A stretch of 49,613 nucleotides of DNA from Deltaproteobacteria bacterium (GCA_020853705.1 JADYYK010000101.1:1-49613), one strand, 5' to 3'; counted from the first letter of the stretch, positions 27,451-37,677 are shown. Notes: generated from the letters alone by a model not told the origin. Numbers and translations: made by a program.

Positions 27451-29260
27451 GGAGCGGAAGGCGACGAGCACGCCTCAGGGGCAGGGCGTCGACCTGGGCG
27501 CGGCCACGCGTGCCCCGGGTCGTCGCACGCTGACGGACGGCATGCGCCCGCGACTGCGGGCCAGCCGTCCAGTCCTGACCTTCGTCGGCGGCGCCAGCGC
27601 ACAGTCGGTGGTGGTCAGCACGGCAGACGGCCCGCCCGGTGTGGCTGGACCGGGGGCGCCGGCGACCGAAACCGTCGACCAGGTCGTGCCCCACCTCGAG
27701 GGCCCACACCACGGCGAGTTCGCGGTCACGCCGACCGAGATGCAGCGTATGCCCGCGAGCGGCGGGCTGGAGTTTCGGGTCGGGTTCACACCGCGCGCAC
27801 CGGGCGCACGTGCCGGCGCGCTGGTCGTGAGTCGCGCGCTGGAGGCTGCCGAACCCGCGCGTGTGACGCTGATTGGCCACTCGCCGCCAGGGCCCGCGCC
27901 CGCCGCCGGGGCACCTGCGGTGGCGCAGACGACGGCCGAACCTGTCGCGGTCGCGCGCGCCGCCCCGGTTGCCACCGAGGCCGAGGCTCCCGCGGTGGTC
28001 CAGGCACCCCGCCGCATGATTGCGCCCCAGGCTGCCAGCGACCTCATCGCAGGCATGGTGCTGATCGAGCCGCGGGCGGGCTACCTCGGCGCCGCCGAGC
28101 GTCCCCTGAGCAAGATGCCCACGCCATACGGTGGCACCATCATGGTCGACCCCAACGGCGCGCCGCAGCCGGTGGCCGACCCCATGGACCTGTCGGTCGG
28201 CTCAATCAGCGCAGGGCCTCGCGGCGGCCGCATCGGTGACGGCAGCGCGCATCGGGCCTACTCCGCTGCCCGTGGCGACCTCTCCCTCCTGCGGATCCAC
28301 AACGAGGCCCTGCGCAGGGCCTCCGGCGGAGTCGTCGCCAGCGAGGGCCGGCTGTCACAGCGCGAACGACTTGCCGTGGCGACCGCGCGCGAGCCGAAGA
28401 CAGAGGCGGCCGGGGACCTGGCCGAGAGTGCGAAGGACGTGGGGGACGCAAACGGAAAGCTGCGCGTGAACCTGGGCGAGTTGCGGCAGGCCGAGAAGGA
28501 ACTCAGCTCAGCCCGCTTCACCCTCGCGGCCATCGAGGCGGACATCGAGGCCTGGGGTCTCGAGCTGCGTCACCGCAAGACGGGCAAGCAGATCGCGACC
28601 CTCCGCGAGACGCAGCAACGATCACTGTCGCGGGTCAGGGGGCTTCTCAGCTACGCTGGCAAGATGCTGAAGTTCGCGTCCAAGATCACACGCAACCCCA
28701 CCGAGGCGCTCGGTGAAGGACTGGAAGGGCTGGCCGCGATCACGGGTGCGGGATCGAGCGACGGGGCCGAGGTGACCCAGCGCAAGGCGGAGTTGGCCCG
28801 GCTCGAGGGCGACATCGTGGAAGCCAAGGAGGCGGGGATGCGCGCCAGGGCTGCGGCCGCTCACGAGTCTCTGGCAGCGGCTCTGTTCGGGGTCGACACA
28901 GCGGTCCAGGTGCTGAGGAACGCCGTCAGATCCCGATCCGGCGAGTACGCCGTCCTTGGCAAGCGGCTCGAGGTCGCGGTGATCCCGAAGCTCGGCGTCC
29001 ATAACCGGGTTGGAGGGCGGGTGGCCAGAATCCCCCTCTTGCAGGCCATCCGGGCGGCCAGCGCGAACATCGACACCCTGCGCCTGCGCAACTCCGACGA
29101 CCCAGCACAGATCGCCGACGCCGACGACGCCACATACGCCACATGGCTACGTGGCGCGCTACCCAGCATCGCCGACGCCGTCGACGCGCTACGCGGCCAC
29201 GCCGACACGGAGCTCGCGGCCGCATCGATCTTGACCGATAGCCTGGGGATCGATCCATGA
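27443..29260 (+). CDS. ASH-domain plus coiled-coil protein of unknown function
   Basis: 605 residues from GTG 27443, which lies in the end of the preceding gene. The N-terminal region to about 155 contains an ASH/HYDIN-type Ig fold: FAVTPTEMQRMPASGGLEFRVGFTPRAPGARAGALVV. An Ala/Pro-rich linker follows, then a Gly-rich block (KMPTPYGGTIMVDPNG) and from about 320 a long helical part with coiled-coil character (VTQRKAELARLEGDIVEAKEAGMRARAAAA). No signal peptide or convincing membrane helix, so it is probably cytoplasmic or exported by a non-Sec route. No known family. GC and codon bias are lower than in the housekeeping genes. Confidence 0.65.
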   Translation: MAKERKATSTPQGQGVDLGAATRAPGRRTLTDGMRPRLRASRPVLTFVGGASAQSVVVSTADGPPGVAGPGAPATETVDQVVPHLEGPHHGEFAVTPTEMQRMPASGGLEFRVGFTPRAPGARAGALVVSRALEAAEPARVTLIGHSPPGPAPAAGAPAVAQTTAEPVAVARAAPVATEAEAPAVVQAPRRMIAPQAASDLIAGMVLIEPRAGYLGAAERPLSKMPTPYGGTIMVDPNGAPQPVADPMDLSVGSISAGPRGGRIGDGSAHRAYSAARGDLSLLRIHNEALRRASGGVVASEGRLSQRERLAVATAREPKTEAAGDLAESAKDVGDANGKLRVNLGELRQAEKELSSARFTLAAIEADIEAWGLELRHRKTGKQIATLRETQQRSLSRVRGLLSYAGKMLKFASKITRNPTEALGEGLEGLAAITGAGSSDGAEVTQRKAELARLEGDIVEAKEAGMRARAAAAHESLAAALFGVDTAVQVLRNAVRSRSGEYAVLGKRLEVAVIPKLGVHNRVGGRVARIPLLQAIRAASANIDTLRLRNSDDPAQIADADDATYATWLRGALPSIADAVDALRGHADTELAAASILTDSLGIDP

Positions 29261-29853
29261 GGATGGCAGAGATGGTCGTGTGCCTCACCGTGCTGGCGCC
29301 ACTCTCCTGCTCCCGAGCGACGCGCCGGGCCCCTGACGGAGGCCCTGCCGCACCGTCGGGATCGTCGGGCCCCGCGGGTTTCTGTCCCCCCGGCACGCGC
29401 TACTTCGAAACCAAGGGCATCGAGCAGGGCTGCCTGCTCGGCACCAGAAACCACGGCCCATTGCGCATGTACAACGACGATGGCTCTCTCTTCGCGAGCA
29501 TCGTGTATCGCGATGGCGTCCCCGTGCGCACCCGGTACTTCGACAAGGCGACCGGCCGGCTGGTCCTGCAGAAGGAGCGGGACGCCGTCCAAGATCGGTC
29601 ACGCGTGCGGCACTGGAAGAGCGCCGATGCACGCGGCACCCCGCCCTACCTGGAGCAGGACGAGTTCGGGGGTGAGAAGCACGGTCTGAAGATCTACCCG
29701 AAGGAATACGCAGCCTGCTACGACCGGGGCAACCGGGTGTGGTTCACCCGCGCCCCCCCCTGGCCGCCCTGTCCCCAACAAGCCGATGTTGAATGGGAGA
29801 CAGGTCTGCCCGAAGGCGAGGACGACTACACCGCTGTCGACGGTGGCATGTGA
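29257..29853 (+). CDS. lipoprotein with MORN/YwqK-like repeats
   Basis: 198 residues, starting in an ATGA overlap with the previous gene. Lipobox LSCS after a short signal. The segment GPLRMYNDDGSLFASIVYRDGVPVRTRYFDKATGRLVL near 68-105 fits MORN-variant (YwqK-like) repeats, which are beta-hairpin modules found in surface and toxin-immunity proteins. The C-terminus is Pro/Trp-rich with two Cys. Exported partner of the two preceding genes by operon logic; function unknown. Confidence 0.65.
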   Translation: MRMAEMVVCLTVLAPLSCSRATRRAPDGGPAAPSGSSGPAGFCPPGTRYFETKGIEQGCLLGTRNHGPLRMYNDDGSLFASIVYRDGVPVRTRYFDKATGRLVLQKERDAVQDRSRVRHWKSADARGTPPYLEQDEFGGEKHGLKIYPKEYAACYDRGNRVWFTRAPPWPPCPQQADVEWETGLPEGEDDYTAVDGGM

Positions 29854-29859
29854 CGCGGT

Positions 29860-29889
29860 TTGACCGGCTTGCACGGACAGGCCTACGCT
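29860..29889 (+). promoter_or_regulatory. promoter of the PEGA/TPR-like protein gene
   Basis: TTGACC (29860-29865), an 18-base spacer and TACGCT (29884-29889), then 5 bases to the ATG at 29895. It starts just after the stop of the MORN lipoprotein. No ribosome site; the clearest case of a leaderless start here. Confidence 0.6.
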
Positions 29890-29894
29890 CATCC

Positions 29895-31334
29895 ATGGGC
29901 AGACTGGTGCCGTCAATCATCTGCTGTGCGGCATTGGCCAGTTCCTCAGCCGCCGCGCCGCAGCCTATCGCCCTCGAGTCCACCGACGCGGCATCGTCTC
30001 CGGACCCAAGCGTGAACGAGGTGCTGACTCCGCTCTACGACGAACTCGCCAAGCATGGGGCCCTGGTTGGCGAGCCCCTCGGCGCACGCATCGAGGCCGT
30101 GCTGTCTCGCCCCGGCGACGCCATGAGCGCGGCAGAGCTGGCCGACTTCACCCAAGCTGTCGAGCGTGGCTACCAGTCGTTCCAGCGCGCGCAGCCCGAC
30201 GACGCGGTCAAGGAGCTCGAGCATGCGCTGAGCCTCGCGCGAGCGCGCCCAGCTGCGTTCGCGCTGGAACAGTCGCTGCGCGACCTCTTGCAGCGGGCCT
30301 TGATTGGCGTGGCATTGTCTTACGTCCGTGTCGGCAAGCAGGAGGCCGCAGATCTGGCCATCCACGAACTCCTCGTCCACTTTCCAGATCGACCCATCGA
30401 GCGTCGCAAATACGGCCCGGAGCCTCTTGAGCTGGCGAAGCGGGTTCGCACCGGCCTCGAACAGGCCGGCCTCGCCCGCCTCTCGATCGACGTCGCCGAT
30501 GATCGCGCCGCGGTCATCTTCCTGGACGGGCGCTTCCTGGCGGTCGGCAATGCCGATGTGGCCGATGTTCTCCCCGGGAAGCATACGGTCTTCATCCGCG
30601 GTACGCTCGCAGGCCGCATCCATTATGTTGAACTCCCGGCCAAAGGGTCGGCGACCCTCCACCTCAGCATGGGCCTGGACTCCGTCCTCTCGACCACTGG
30701 TCCACCGGCCCTGCGGTTCTCCGGGCCTACCGAGCGACTGAGCAACGAACCCAGGCTGGCCTCCGCACTGGCTTCAGCGCTGGGCAGTCGTACCGTCATC
30801 ACAGTGGCGGTACGCCGCTTCGAGGGCCGCCCGGCCATCATCGGCACGGTCTACCAGCAGGGCAACGGCCAGCCTTCCCGCGCGGCAGCCGTGGCCATCG
30901 AGCCCGCGGCCGATCAAGATGCCGTTCGGGGCCTCGCCCGCTTCCTCATCAACGGCGGCAAGCTGCCTCCCAATGTCCGCCCGGTTCGAGATTCCGCTGC
31001 AAAGCGGCGGCCCGTGCGCGAGGGATCGGGAGGCGGGCGGCGCCCTCTCCGTCCCTGGAAGTTCGTCGCGCTTGGCACCGGCGTAGTGGCGCTGGGCGTG
31101 GGAGGGTACTGGTTGGCCGTCGACGGCAACGAAGCCTGCGACAACGCGCCCTGCCTCGACGCGCGCGACACCGCGACGATCGGCTACATCGCCGCCGGGG
31201 TCGGCATCGCGGCCATAGCGACCAGCGTCGTCCTCTGGATCAAGGACAAGCCCCGCCGCGAGGCCTCAACGAGTTCGCTCGACCTCCTGCCCCAGCCAGG
31301 CGGCCTCCGCGTCGCCTGGTCGGGATCGTTCTGA
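29895..31334 (+). CDS. exported PEGA/TPR-like protein with C-terminal membrane segments
   Basis: 479 residues from ATG 29895; the frame opens at 29793 inside the previous gene, but the signal-like start (GRLVPSIICCAALASSSAAA) and the promoter fix this ATG. A helical region around 75-195 looks TPR-like (GYQSFQRAQPDDAVKELEHALSLARA). A PEGA-type segment follows (AVIFLDGRFLAVGNADVADVLPGKHTVFIRG). After a basic linker, two hydrophobic helices near 395-460 flank a CDNAPC loop. The layout is common in myxobacterial periplasmic proteins. Coupled to the NHL lipoprotein 9 bases downstream. Confidence 0.75.
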   Translation: MGRLVPSIICCAALASSSAAAPQPIALESTDAASSPDPSVNEVLTPLYDELAKHGALVGEPLGARIEAVLSRPGDAMSAAELADFTQAVERGYQSFQRAQPDDAVKELEHALSLARARPAAFALEQSLRDLLQRALIGVALSYVRVGKQEAADLAIHELLVHFPDRPIERRKYGPEPLELAKRVRTGLEQAGLARLSIDVADDRAAVIFLDGRFLAVGNADVADVLPGKHTVFIRGTLAGRIHYVELPAKGSATLHLSMGLDSVLSTTGPPALRFSGPTERLSNEPRLASALASALGSRTVITVAVRRFEGRPAIIGTVYQQGNGQPSRAAAVAIEPAADQDAVRGLARFLINGGKLPPNVRPVRDSAAKRRPVREGSGGGRRPLRPWKFVALGTGVVALGVGGYWLAVDGNEACDNAPCLDARDTATIGYIAAGVGIAAIATSVVLWIKDKPRREASTSSLDLLPQPGGLRVAWSGSF

Positions 31335-31343
31335 GGGGCGCCT

Positions 31344-32696
31344 ATGACCACCAGAGTGTCGATGTTCGTGCTCGTCATCTCTCTGGCCGGCTGCCCTGAG
31401 CGTCCGATACGAGGTCGCTGCAGTACCGACCGGCCCTGCGCAGACGGTCTGGTGTGCGACATGTCGGCTGGCGGGCAAGCTGGCATTTGCGTGGCAGTCG
31501 TCGACGGCGGCCTCGACGGTTCGGCTGACTCGGGCCTGGACGTTTCGGATGGGGGGCCCGTCACTGACGCGTCTTCAACGGACGCATTCATTCCCGAGCA
31601 CCCACCCATTACGAACGGCCAGTCCGCCGACTTGGTGCTCGGGCAGATTGACTTTACGACGACCGGCGCGAACACGGGAGGAGAAGGCCCTAACTCGATG
31701 TGGCAACCAGAGGGGCTCGAGTCCGATGGCATCAGGCTGTGGGTCAGCGAGTTCGGAAACCGACGAGTGCTGCAGTTCAATGGTCAACCGACGGCCAACG
31801 GCGCGCCCGCGGACCTCGCCCTGGGCCAAGCGTCAATGACTTCGCACTCGCCTGGCACGAGCCAGGTGCTGGTGATGGGCTCAACCCGAATTGCCGAAGG
31901 CGGAGGCCGCATCTTCGTGTCCGATCGCGACAACAATCGGGTTCTCGTATGGAACGCTCGACCGACTGACACAGGGCTCGCCGCAGACGTCGTCCTCGGC
32001 AAGACGAACTTCACATCGACCGGATTCGGGAAGAACGCCGATCAGTTGATGGCGCCTCTCGGTCTCTGGACTGATGGGAATCGACTGGTTGTGGCGGATA
32101 CGTTCAACAATCGGGTCCTGATCTGGAACTCGGCTCCGACCTCGAACGCCACGCCGGCCGACGTGGTCTTGGGTCATTCAGCTTTCGGCATCGGGTATGG
32201 CGACGCGACAGGAGCAGCGCCGACAGCGAGCTCGCTGGCGGGGCCTGAGGCGGTTCACTTTGACGGCGAGCGCCTCTATGTCGCCGACACGGGCAACAAC
32301 CGCGTGCTCGTGTGGCGGGGCATGCCCACATCGAACGGGAAGCCCGCCGACTATGTGCTCGGCCAATCGACATTCGCGAACAGGACAGAGGACGCGGCGC
32401 AAGGCTCGACCAACGCCGTCGGGTTCCACTCACCACGTGGTGTGCACGTCGCCCATGGCAGCCTCTTCGTCTGTGATTCGGACAACCGGCGGGTATCCGT
32501 CTTTTCCCCCGTCCCCGAGGTCTCTGCCACACCCGCGAGTGCGGTACTTGGACAGCCAGACCTTGTCACGGGCTCCCCATCCGCGCCGAGCGATCGACGT
32601 TTTGGCATTCCGATTTCGGTCACCACCATCGGAACGAAGCTGTTCGTGGCGGACTCGACGGCGAACCGCGTACTGCGCTTTCAACTGAGCCCTTGA
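31344..32696 (+). CDS. NHL-repeat propeller lipoprotein
   Basis: 450 residues from ATG 31344, with a GAGG site after the previous stop. Lipobox LAGC, then a Cys-containing EGF-like patch (CSTDRPCADGLVC) and an Asp/Ser/Gly-rich linker. About six repeats of roughly 55-60 residues follow, each with an RVLxW or RVLxF strand, a P-T-x-x-G turn and a PADxVLGQ block, such as RVLIWNSAPTSNATPADVVLGHSAF. These fit an NHL-type beta-propeller. Probably a surface or periplasmic binding protein. GC falls to about 55-63% in places. A small GC hairpin follows the stop. Confidence 0.8.
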   Translation: MTTRVSMFVLVISLAGCPERPIRGRCSTDRPCADGLVCDMSAGGQAGICVAVVDGGLDGSADSGLDVSDGGPVTDASSTDAFIPEHPPITNGQSADLVLGQIDFTTTGANTGGEGPNSMWQPEGLESDGIRLWVSEFGNRRVLQFNGQPTANGAPADLALGQASMTSHSPGTSQVLVMGSTRIAEGGGRIFVSDRDNNRVLVWNARPTDTGLAADVVLGKTNFTSTGFGKNADQLMAPLGLWTDGNRLVVADTFNNRVLIWNSAPTSNATPADVVLGHSAFGIGYGDATGAAPTASSLAGPEAVHFDGERLYVADTGNNRVLVWRGMPTSNGKPADYVLGQSTFANRTEDAAQGSTNAVGFHSPRGVHVAHGSLFVCDSDNRRVSVFSPVPEVSATPASAVLGQPDLVTGSPSAPSDRRFGIPISVTTIGTKLFVADSTANRVLRFQLSP

Positions 32697-32697
32697 G

Positions 32698-32710
32698 GCC
32701 CCTGAGGGGC
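32698..32710 (+). terminator. hairpin just after the NHL lipoprotein gene
   Basis: GCCCC and GGGGC flank a TGA loop; TT follows, but no long T-run. It lies in the 56-base convergent gap before the OB-like lipoprotein. Confidence 0.35.
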
Positions 32711-32752
32711 TTGAGGGGTGGACGTGGGGTTCGGGACGGATTTGGATCGAGC

Positions 32753-34333
32753 TTAGTTGCAGGCCGCCGCGCCCGTGAGCGCGGTGACGTCAAGCTTGTA
32801 GCAGGCCGTGAAGGCAGGCGACGTACCGCACCGGCCGTGACGAATGATGCCGGTGACCGACGTGAAGCAGGTGTTGGCTACGACGCTGGCGAGATCGATC
32901 AGGTTGTCAGTCATGACGAGAGTCGGCGTGGTCGCCGTCCCCATCGGCGTCAAGAGCGTTTCCCCCATCGCCGGTGCAGCAGCGGCCTTCACAGCGGCGA
33001 TCCGGACCAGCACACCCTCGCGATCCTCCATGTTCGCTTCCGCCAAGGTGGAGTCCAGCGGCACGACGGCGGTCGTGCCAGCGGCCCCAAACACGTACGG
33101 GTCACGCGCGATCTCGACTTCCTGGCCGCCGCCGGTCGCAGTGAACGGCAGCACCTTGCCGAGGACCGTCACGGTCTGCCCGACGGAGAGACCGGCCACG
33201 CTGGCCTCGTTTGGCGCGAAGATCATGATCCCCTGACTGGCAGCGGCGGCTGCGTTGTCTGCCACCCAGATGTTGTTCACCGCCGAAGCTGACGTACCGT
33301 TGGGACGGCTGTCGATCGCAGTGATGATGACGTTGGTCAGCTTGATCAGTGTGTTGTCGGGCGGAACCGCCCCCCTCAACGTGGCGATGCTCAGCGCCAC
33401 GGGGGCCGTGGTCACCAGCGGAGGCGTCAGGCTGGCGCAGTACGACTCGCACGAGAAGTCGCCGGTGCCCGGCGTCGTGCCCATCTTGCAGTCGCGGAAG
33501 CCGTCGAAGTCGTTGTCCACGCCGTCGGTGCACTCGGCCATGGTGAACTCCAGGTCGAACGCCGGGCAGCCCGTGCCGGCCGTGGTCACCAGGTCGCTGG
33601 CGTCGCGCGGGAAGATCTTGTAGCCGTAGAAGTAGTGCAGCGGCCCCTGCGCCGAGGCCAGGCAGTCCTTCGAGCGCGGGCCCTGCGGCAGGCCGAACAG
33701 CTCGTCATCGACGATGCCGCCGCCCCAGACGTTCCACGACACCGTGGTGCCGCTCGAGGTGAAGGCGTTCGCCACCATGAAGTTCTCGATCTTGACCAGC
33801 ACGCCCTCCCAGGGCTCCGCGGTCGCCTTGGCGGCCAGCATCGCCGGGGTCACCGTGCTCACCGGCGTGGTCTTGCCGGTGCCCGTCTTGGTCACGCTCG
33901 AGACCTTGATCTCGGTGACCGAGTCGGTGTCCGGGGTCGTCCCGCCCGCCATGAACTCGTCCACCTCACCGGTGAACGACACCTCGTCGCCGCGCGCCAG
34001 CGTCGCCGCCACCGCCTGGGGCACGCCGAACAGCATCACGCCGCTGTACATGCCGCCGGCCGGCTCCTGGACCCAGACGTCGAAGCACATCGCGGTGCCG
34101 CAGGTGCGCGTCTTCTGCGCCGTGACCACCGCGCCGACCACGCTGACGATCGAGCCCTCGGGCTCCATACCCATCTGGATCTTCTGGATGGTCGTGTTGC
34201 GCACGCTGGCGTCGACGCCAGGGCCGCTGTCGCGCCTGCCACCATCGGTGCCGGTGTCGTCGTCATCGCCGCGACAACCCGCGATCGCCATCGCCACACA
34301 GACCGAAACCCCGAGCACGAAGAGCTTACGCAT
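32753..34333 (-). CDS. lipoprotein with OB-like domains
   Basis: 526 residues from ATG 34333, with a GGAGG site 7 bases upstream. Lipobox IAGC followed by RGDDDD and a Gly/Asp linker. Two similar beta-rich units appear near 50-190 and 300-430, with DEVSFTGEVDEFM and GQTVTVLGKVLPF, the pattern of OB-like domains found beside extracellular nucleases (YhcR/ExeM type). Between them a Cys-rich ECTDGVDNDFDGFRDC motif, common in myxobacterial surface proteins, occurs. No nuclease catalytic domain is visible. It is separated from the ribosomal operon by the terminator at 34359. Confidence 0.72.
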   Translation of the reverse strand: MRKLFVLGVSVCVAMAIAGCRGDDDDTGTDGGRRDSGPGVDASVRNTTIQKIQMGMEPEGSIVSVVGAVVTAQKTRTCGTAMCFDVWVQEPAGGMYSGVMLFGVPQAVAATLARGDEVSFTGEVDEFMAGGTTPDTDSVTEIKVSSVTKTGTGKTTPVSTVTPAMLAAKATAEPWEGVLVKIENFMVANAFTSSGTTVSWNVWGGGIVDDELFGLPQGPRSKDCLASAQGPLHYFYGYKIFPRDASDLVTTAGTGCPAFDLEFTMAECTDGVDNDFDGFRDCKMGTTPGTGDFSCESYCASLTPPLVTTAPVALSIATLRGAVPPDNTLIKLTNVIITAIDSRPNGTSASAVNNIWVADNAAAAASQGIMIFAPNEASVAGLSVGQTVTVLGKVLPFTATGGGQEVEIARDPYVFGAAGTTAVVPLDSTLAEANMEDREGVLVRIAAVKAAAAPAMGETLLTPMGTATTPTLVMTDNLIDLASVVANTCFTSVTGIIRHGRCGTSPAFTACYKLDVTALTGAAACN

Positions 34334-34358
34334 GTACAGGCCTCCAAACTAAACCCAC

Positions 34359-34391
34359 AAAAAAAGGCGCACCGGATGATCGCGGTGCGCC
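34359..34391 (-). terminator. intrinsic terminator of the ribosomal superoperon
   Basis: GGCGCACC and GGTGCGCC form an 8-bp stem with a 10-base loop; on the minus strand a seven-T run follows directly (34365-34359). It lies 43 bases after the rplQ stop and just before the start of the next lipoprotein gene. Confidence 0.9.
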
Positions 34392-34434
34392 TTTCGATTG
34401 AATCACGACTCGAGCAAGTACCGTGTGACGCCAG

Positions 34435-35004
34435 CTACTCGGCCGCCGCCTCGGTGTCCTTCTTCTTCTTGGCCTTGGGCGCCTTGGCCGGCGCGTCAGA
34501 CCCCGACGCCGCCGCGTCCTTCTTGGCCTTGGCCGGCTTCTTGGCCGCCTTGCCCTCGTCGTCCACCGTCTTCACCGGCTTCTCGCTCTTGCCGTCACCC
34601 GGCAGCAGCTCGACGATCGACATCGGCGCGGCGTCGCCGGCGCGCACGCGGTACTTCAGCACGCGGGTGTAGCCACCGGGGCGGCCACGGAAGCGCGGCC
34701 CCAGCTCGCGGAACAGCTTGTCCAGCGCCTCGCGCTGCTTCAGCACGCGGCGGGCCATGCGGTAGGCGTGCACGATGGCCGCCTTCTCTTCGGCGTCCAG
34801 CTTCTCGGGCGCCTTGTCGATGATGTCCGCGACCTTGGTGCCCCACGTGATCACCGGCTCGGCGATCCGCTTCAGCTCCTTGGCCTTGGCATCAGTGGTC
34901 TGGATGCGCTCGTAGGTGACCAGCGACGCCACCATGTTCGACCACATGGCGTGGCGATGAGGAGCCTTGCGCGAGAGACGACGACCTTGCTTGCGATGAC
35001 GCAT
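34435..35004 (-). CDS. rplQ: 50S ribosomal protein L17 with long basic tail
   Basis: 189 residues; bacterial L17 is usually 115-130. The core starts [20 protein letters not shown] and ends near residue 130 ([20 protein letters not shown]). About 55 extra residues follow, rich in Lys, Ala and Asp/Glu ([14 protein letters not shown]), ending in EAAAE. The rpoA stop TAA overlaps an AAGGA site 7 bases before the ATG. Last gene of the superoperon. Confidence 0.96.
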   Translation of the reverse strand: MRHRKQGRRLSRKAPHRHAMWSNMVASLVTYERIQTTDAKAKELKRIAEPVITWGTKVADIIDKAPEKLDAEEKAAIVHAYRMARRVLKQREALDKLFRELGPRFRGRPGGYTRVLKYRVRAGDAAPMSIVELLPGDGKSEKPVKTVDDEGKAAKKPAKAKKDAAASGSDAPAKAPKAKKKKDTEAAAE

Positions 35005-35013
35005 TGTCTTTCC

Positions 35014-36042
<1,029 letters not shown>

Positions 36043-36072
36043 CTGTCACATCCCTCCGGAGAAAACTTCAAA

Positions 36073-36110
36073 CACGCGGCCGGAACCCCAGCATGGGGGC
36101 CGGCCGCGTG
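36073..36110 (-). promoter_or_regulatory. strong hairpin between rpsD and rpoA
   Basis: CACGCGGCCGG and CCGGCCGCGTG form an 11-bp perfect stem around an inner CCCC/GGGG hairpin. On the transcript strand it is followed by TTTGAAGTTTTC, a broken T-rich tract, and preceded by a T-run. It may be an attenuator, an RNA processing site or a binding site for S4. Confidence 0.65.
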
Positions 36111-36129
36111 AAAAATACAAAACCGACGA

Positions 36130-36759
36130 CTACTTCGAGTACAGCTCGACGATCAGCTGCTCGCGGATCGGGAGCGTGAAGTCCTCACGAGCCGGGAACG
36201 ACTTCACCGTGCCCTTGAAGGCCTCCTTCTCCAGCTCGAGCCACTGCGGCACGCCGCGGCGCTCGATCGAGCCCAGGCTGTCGACCACGCGCGTGATGGT
36301 GCGCGACTTCTCCTTGACCTCGATGATGTCCTTCACGCGGACGAGGTAGGAGGGGATGTTGACCTTCTTGCCGTTGATGCGGAAGTGGCCGTGACGCACC
36401 AGCTGGCGCGCCTCGGCGTGATCCGAGGCGAAGCCCAGGCGGTAGACCACGTTGTCGAGGCGGCGCTCGAGCATCACCAGCAGGTTCTCGCCGGTGACGC
36501 CGCGACCGCGCAGCGCCTTGTAGTAGTAGCCGCGGAACTGGCGCTCCGCGAGGCCGTACATGCGCTTGACCTTCTGCTTCTCGCGCAGCTGCTCGCCGTA
36601 GTCCGACTGCTTGCGGCGGCGGGCCTGGCCGTGCTGGCCGGGCGCGTACGCGCGACGCTCGTAGCCGCACTTGTCGGTGTAGCAGCGGTCACCCTTCAGG
36701 AACAACTTCATGTCCTCGCGGCGGCACAGGCGGCACACGGGACCGGTATAGCGGGCCAT
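36130..36759 (-). CDS. rpsD: 30S ribosomal protein S4
   Basis: 209 residues, a primary 16S rRNA binder that starts 30S body assembly and in Enterobacteria represses the alpha operon. The zinc-binding form is present: C9, C12, C26 and C31. The S4 RNA-binding domain is at about 97-160 ([24 protein letters not shown]). GGAG lies 7 bases before the ATG; rpsK ends 12 bases upstream. Confidence 0.98.
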   Translation of the reverse strand: MARYTGPVCRLCRREDMKLFLKGDRCYTDKCGYERRAYAPGQHGQARRRKQSDYGEQLREKQKVKRMYGLAERQFRGYYYKALRGRGVTGENLLVMLERRLDNVVYRLGFASDHAEARQLVRHGHFRINGKKVNIPSYLVRVKDIIEVKEKSRTITRVVDSLGSIERRGVPQWLELEKEAFKGTVKSFPAREDFTLPIREQLIVELYSK

Positions 36760-36771
36760 TCTAGTTCTCCG

Positions 36772-37152
36772 TCAAACCCGGCGCCGCTTGGGCGGCCGGC
36801 AACCGTTGTGGGGGATCGGGGTGACATCGCGGATCAGGCTGATCTTGAACCCGGCCGCCTGCAGCGCGCGCAGCGCGCTCTCGCGACCGGACCCCGGACC
36901 CTTCACGTACACGACGATCTGGCGCATACCGTGCTCCTGCGCCTTCTTCGCCGCGTCCTCGGCCGCCAGCTGCGCGGCGAACGGCGTGGACTTGCGCGAG
37001 CCCTTGAAGCCGCGCACTCCCGCCGACGACCACGCCACGACGTTGCCAGACACGTCGGTGACGGTCACGACCGTGTTGTTGAACGTGGCATGGATGTGGG
37101 CGATCCCACTCTGCACGTTCTTCTTGACCTTCTTCGTCTTCGGCTTCGACAC
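36772..37152 (-). CDS. rpsK: 30S ribosomal protein S11
   Basis: 126 residues from GTG 37152, with GGAG 6 bases upstream. [22 protein letters not shown] near 15-37 and the C-terminal [19 protein letters not shown] are diagnostic. S11 forms part of the platform near the E site and the Shine-Dalgarno cleft. The N-terminus [12 protein letters not shown] is basic as usual. Confidence 0.98.
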   Translation of the reverse strand: MSKPKTKKVKKNVQSGIAHIHATFNNTVVTVTDVSGNVVAWSSAGVRGFKGSRKSTPFAAQLAAEDAAKKAQEHGMRQIVVYVKGPGSGRESALRALQAAGFKISLIRDVTPIPHNGCRPPKRRRV

Positions 37153-37169
37153 GTGTGTCTCCTACGCCC

Positions 37170-37550
37170 TTAGGCCGCGGGTCCCGGCTTCTTGCGAACG
37201 AGTCCCTTGCGCGGGCCCTTCCGCGTGCGGGCGTTGGTATGCGTGCGCTGCCCGTTGACGGGCAGGCCCTTGCGATGGCGCAGGCCGCGATAGCAGCCGA
37301 GGTCCATCAGACGCTTGATGTTCAGCGACACGTCGCGGCGCAGATCGCCCTCGACCTTGAACTCGGCCTCGAGGACGTCGCGAATCGCGCGCGTGCCCGC
37401 CTCATCGAGGTTGTCCGAGCGCAGGTTCGGGTCGATCCCGGCCTTGGCCAGGATCTCGCGCGAACGGGTGTTGCCGATCCCGTAGATGTACGTGAGGGCG
37501 ATTTCCATCCGCTTGTTGCGCGGAAGGTCGACACCAGCAATACGAGCCAT
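37170..37550 (-). CDS. rpsM: 30S ribosomal protein S13
   Basis: 126 residues. [21 protein letters not shown] opens the protein, the helix-two-turn-helix [16 protein letters not shown] follows, and the C-terminal tail [20 protein letters not shown] reaches the tRNA sites. S13 contacts L5 across the subunit bridge. A GAGGAG site, containing part of the rpmJ stop, lies 9 bases before the ATG. Confidence 0.98.
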   Translation of the reverse strand: MARIAGVDLPRNKRMEIALTYIYGIGNTRSREILAKAGIDPNLRSDNLDEAGTRAIRDVLEAEFKVEGDLRRDVSLNIKRLMDLGCYRGLRHRKGLPVNGQRTHTNARTRKGPRKGLVRKKPGPAA

Positions 37551-37563
37551 CTTCTACTGCTCC

Positions 37564-37677
37564 TCAGCCCTGACGCTGCTTGTGGCGCGAGTTCTCGCAG
37601 ATCACGCGGACGACGCCCTTCCGCTTGATCACCTTGCACTTGGTGCAAATCTTCTTCACCGACGCTCGGACCTTCAT
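37564..37677 (-). CDS. rpmJ: 50S ribosomal protein L36 (zinc form)
   Basis: 37 residues, found by reading between infA and rpsM. Sequence begins [20 protein letters not shown] and ends KQRQG. The zinc ligands C11, C14, C27 and H32 are all present, so this is the zinc-requiring paralogue. The ATG overlaps the infA stop as ATGA, so it should be translated by coupling. Confidence 0.96.
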   Translation of the reverse strand: MKVRASVKKICTKCKVIKRKGVVRVICENSRHKQRQG

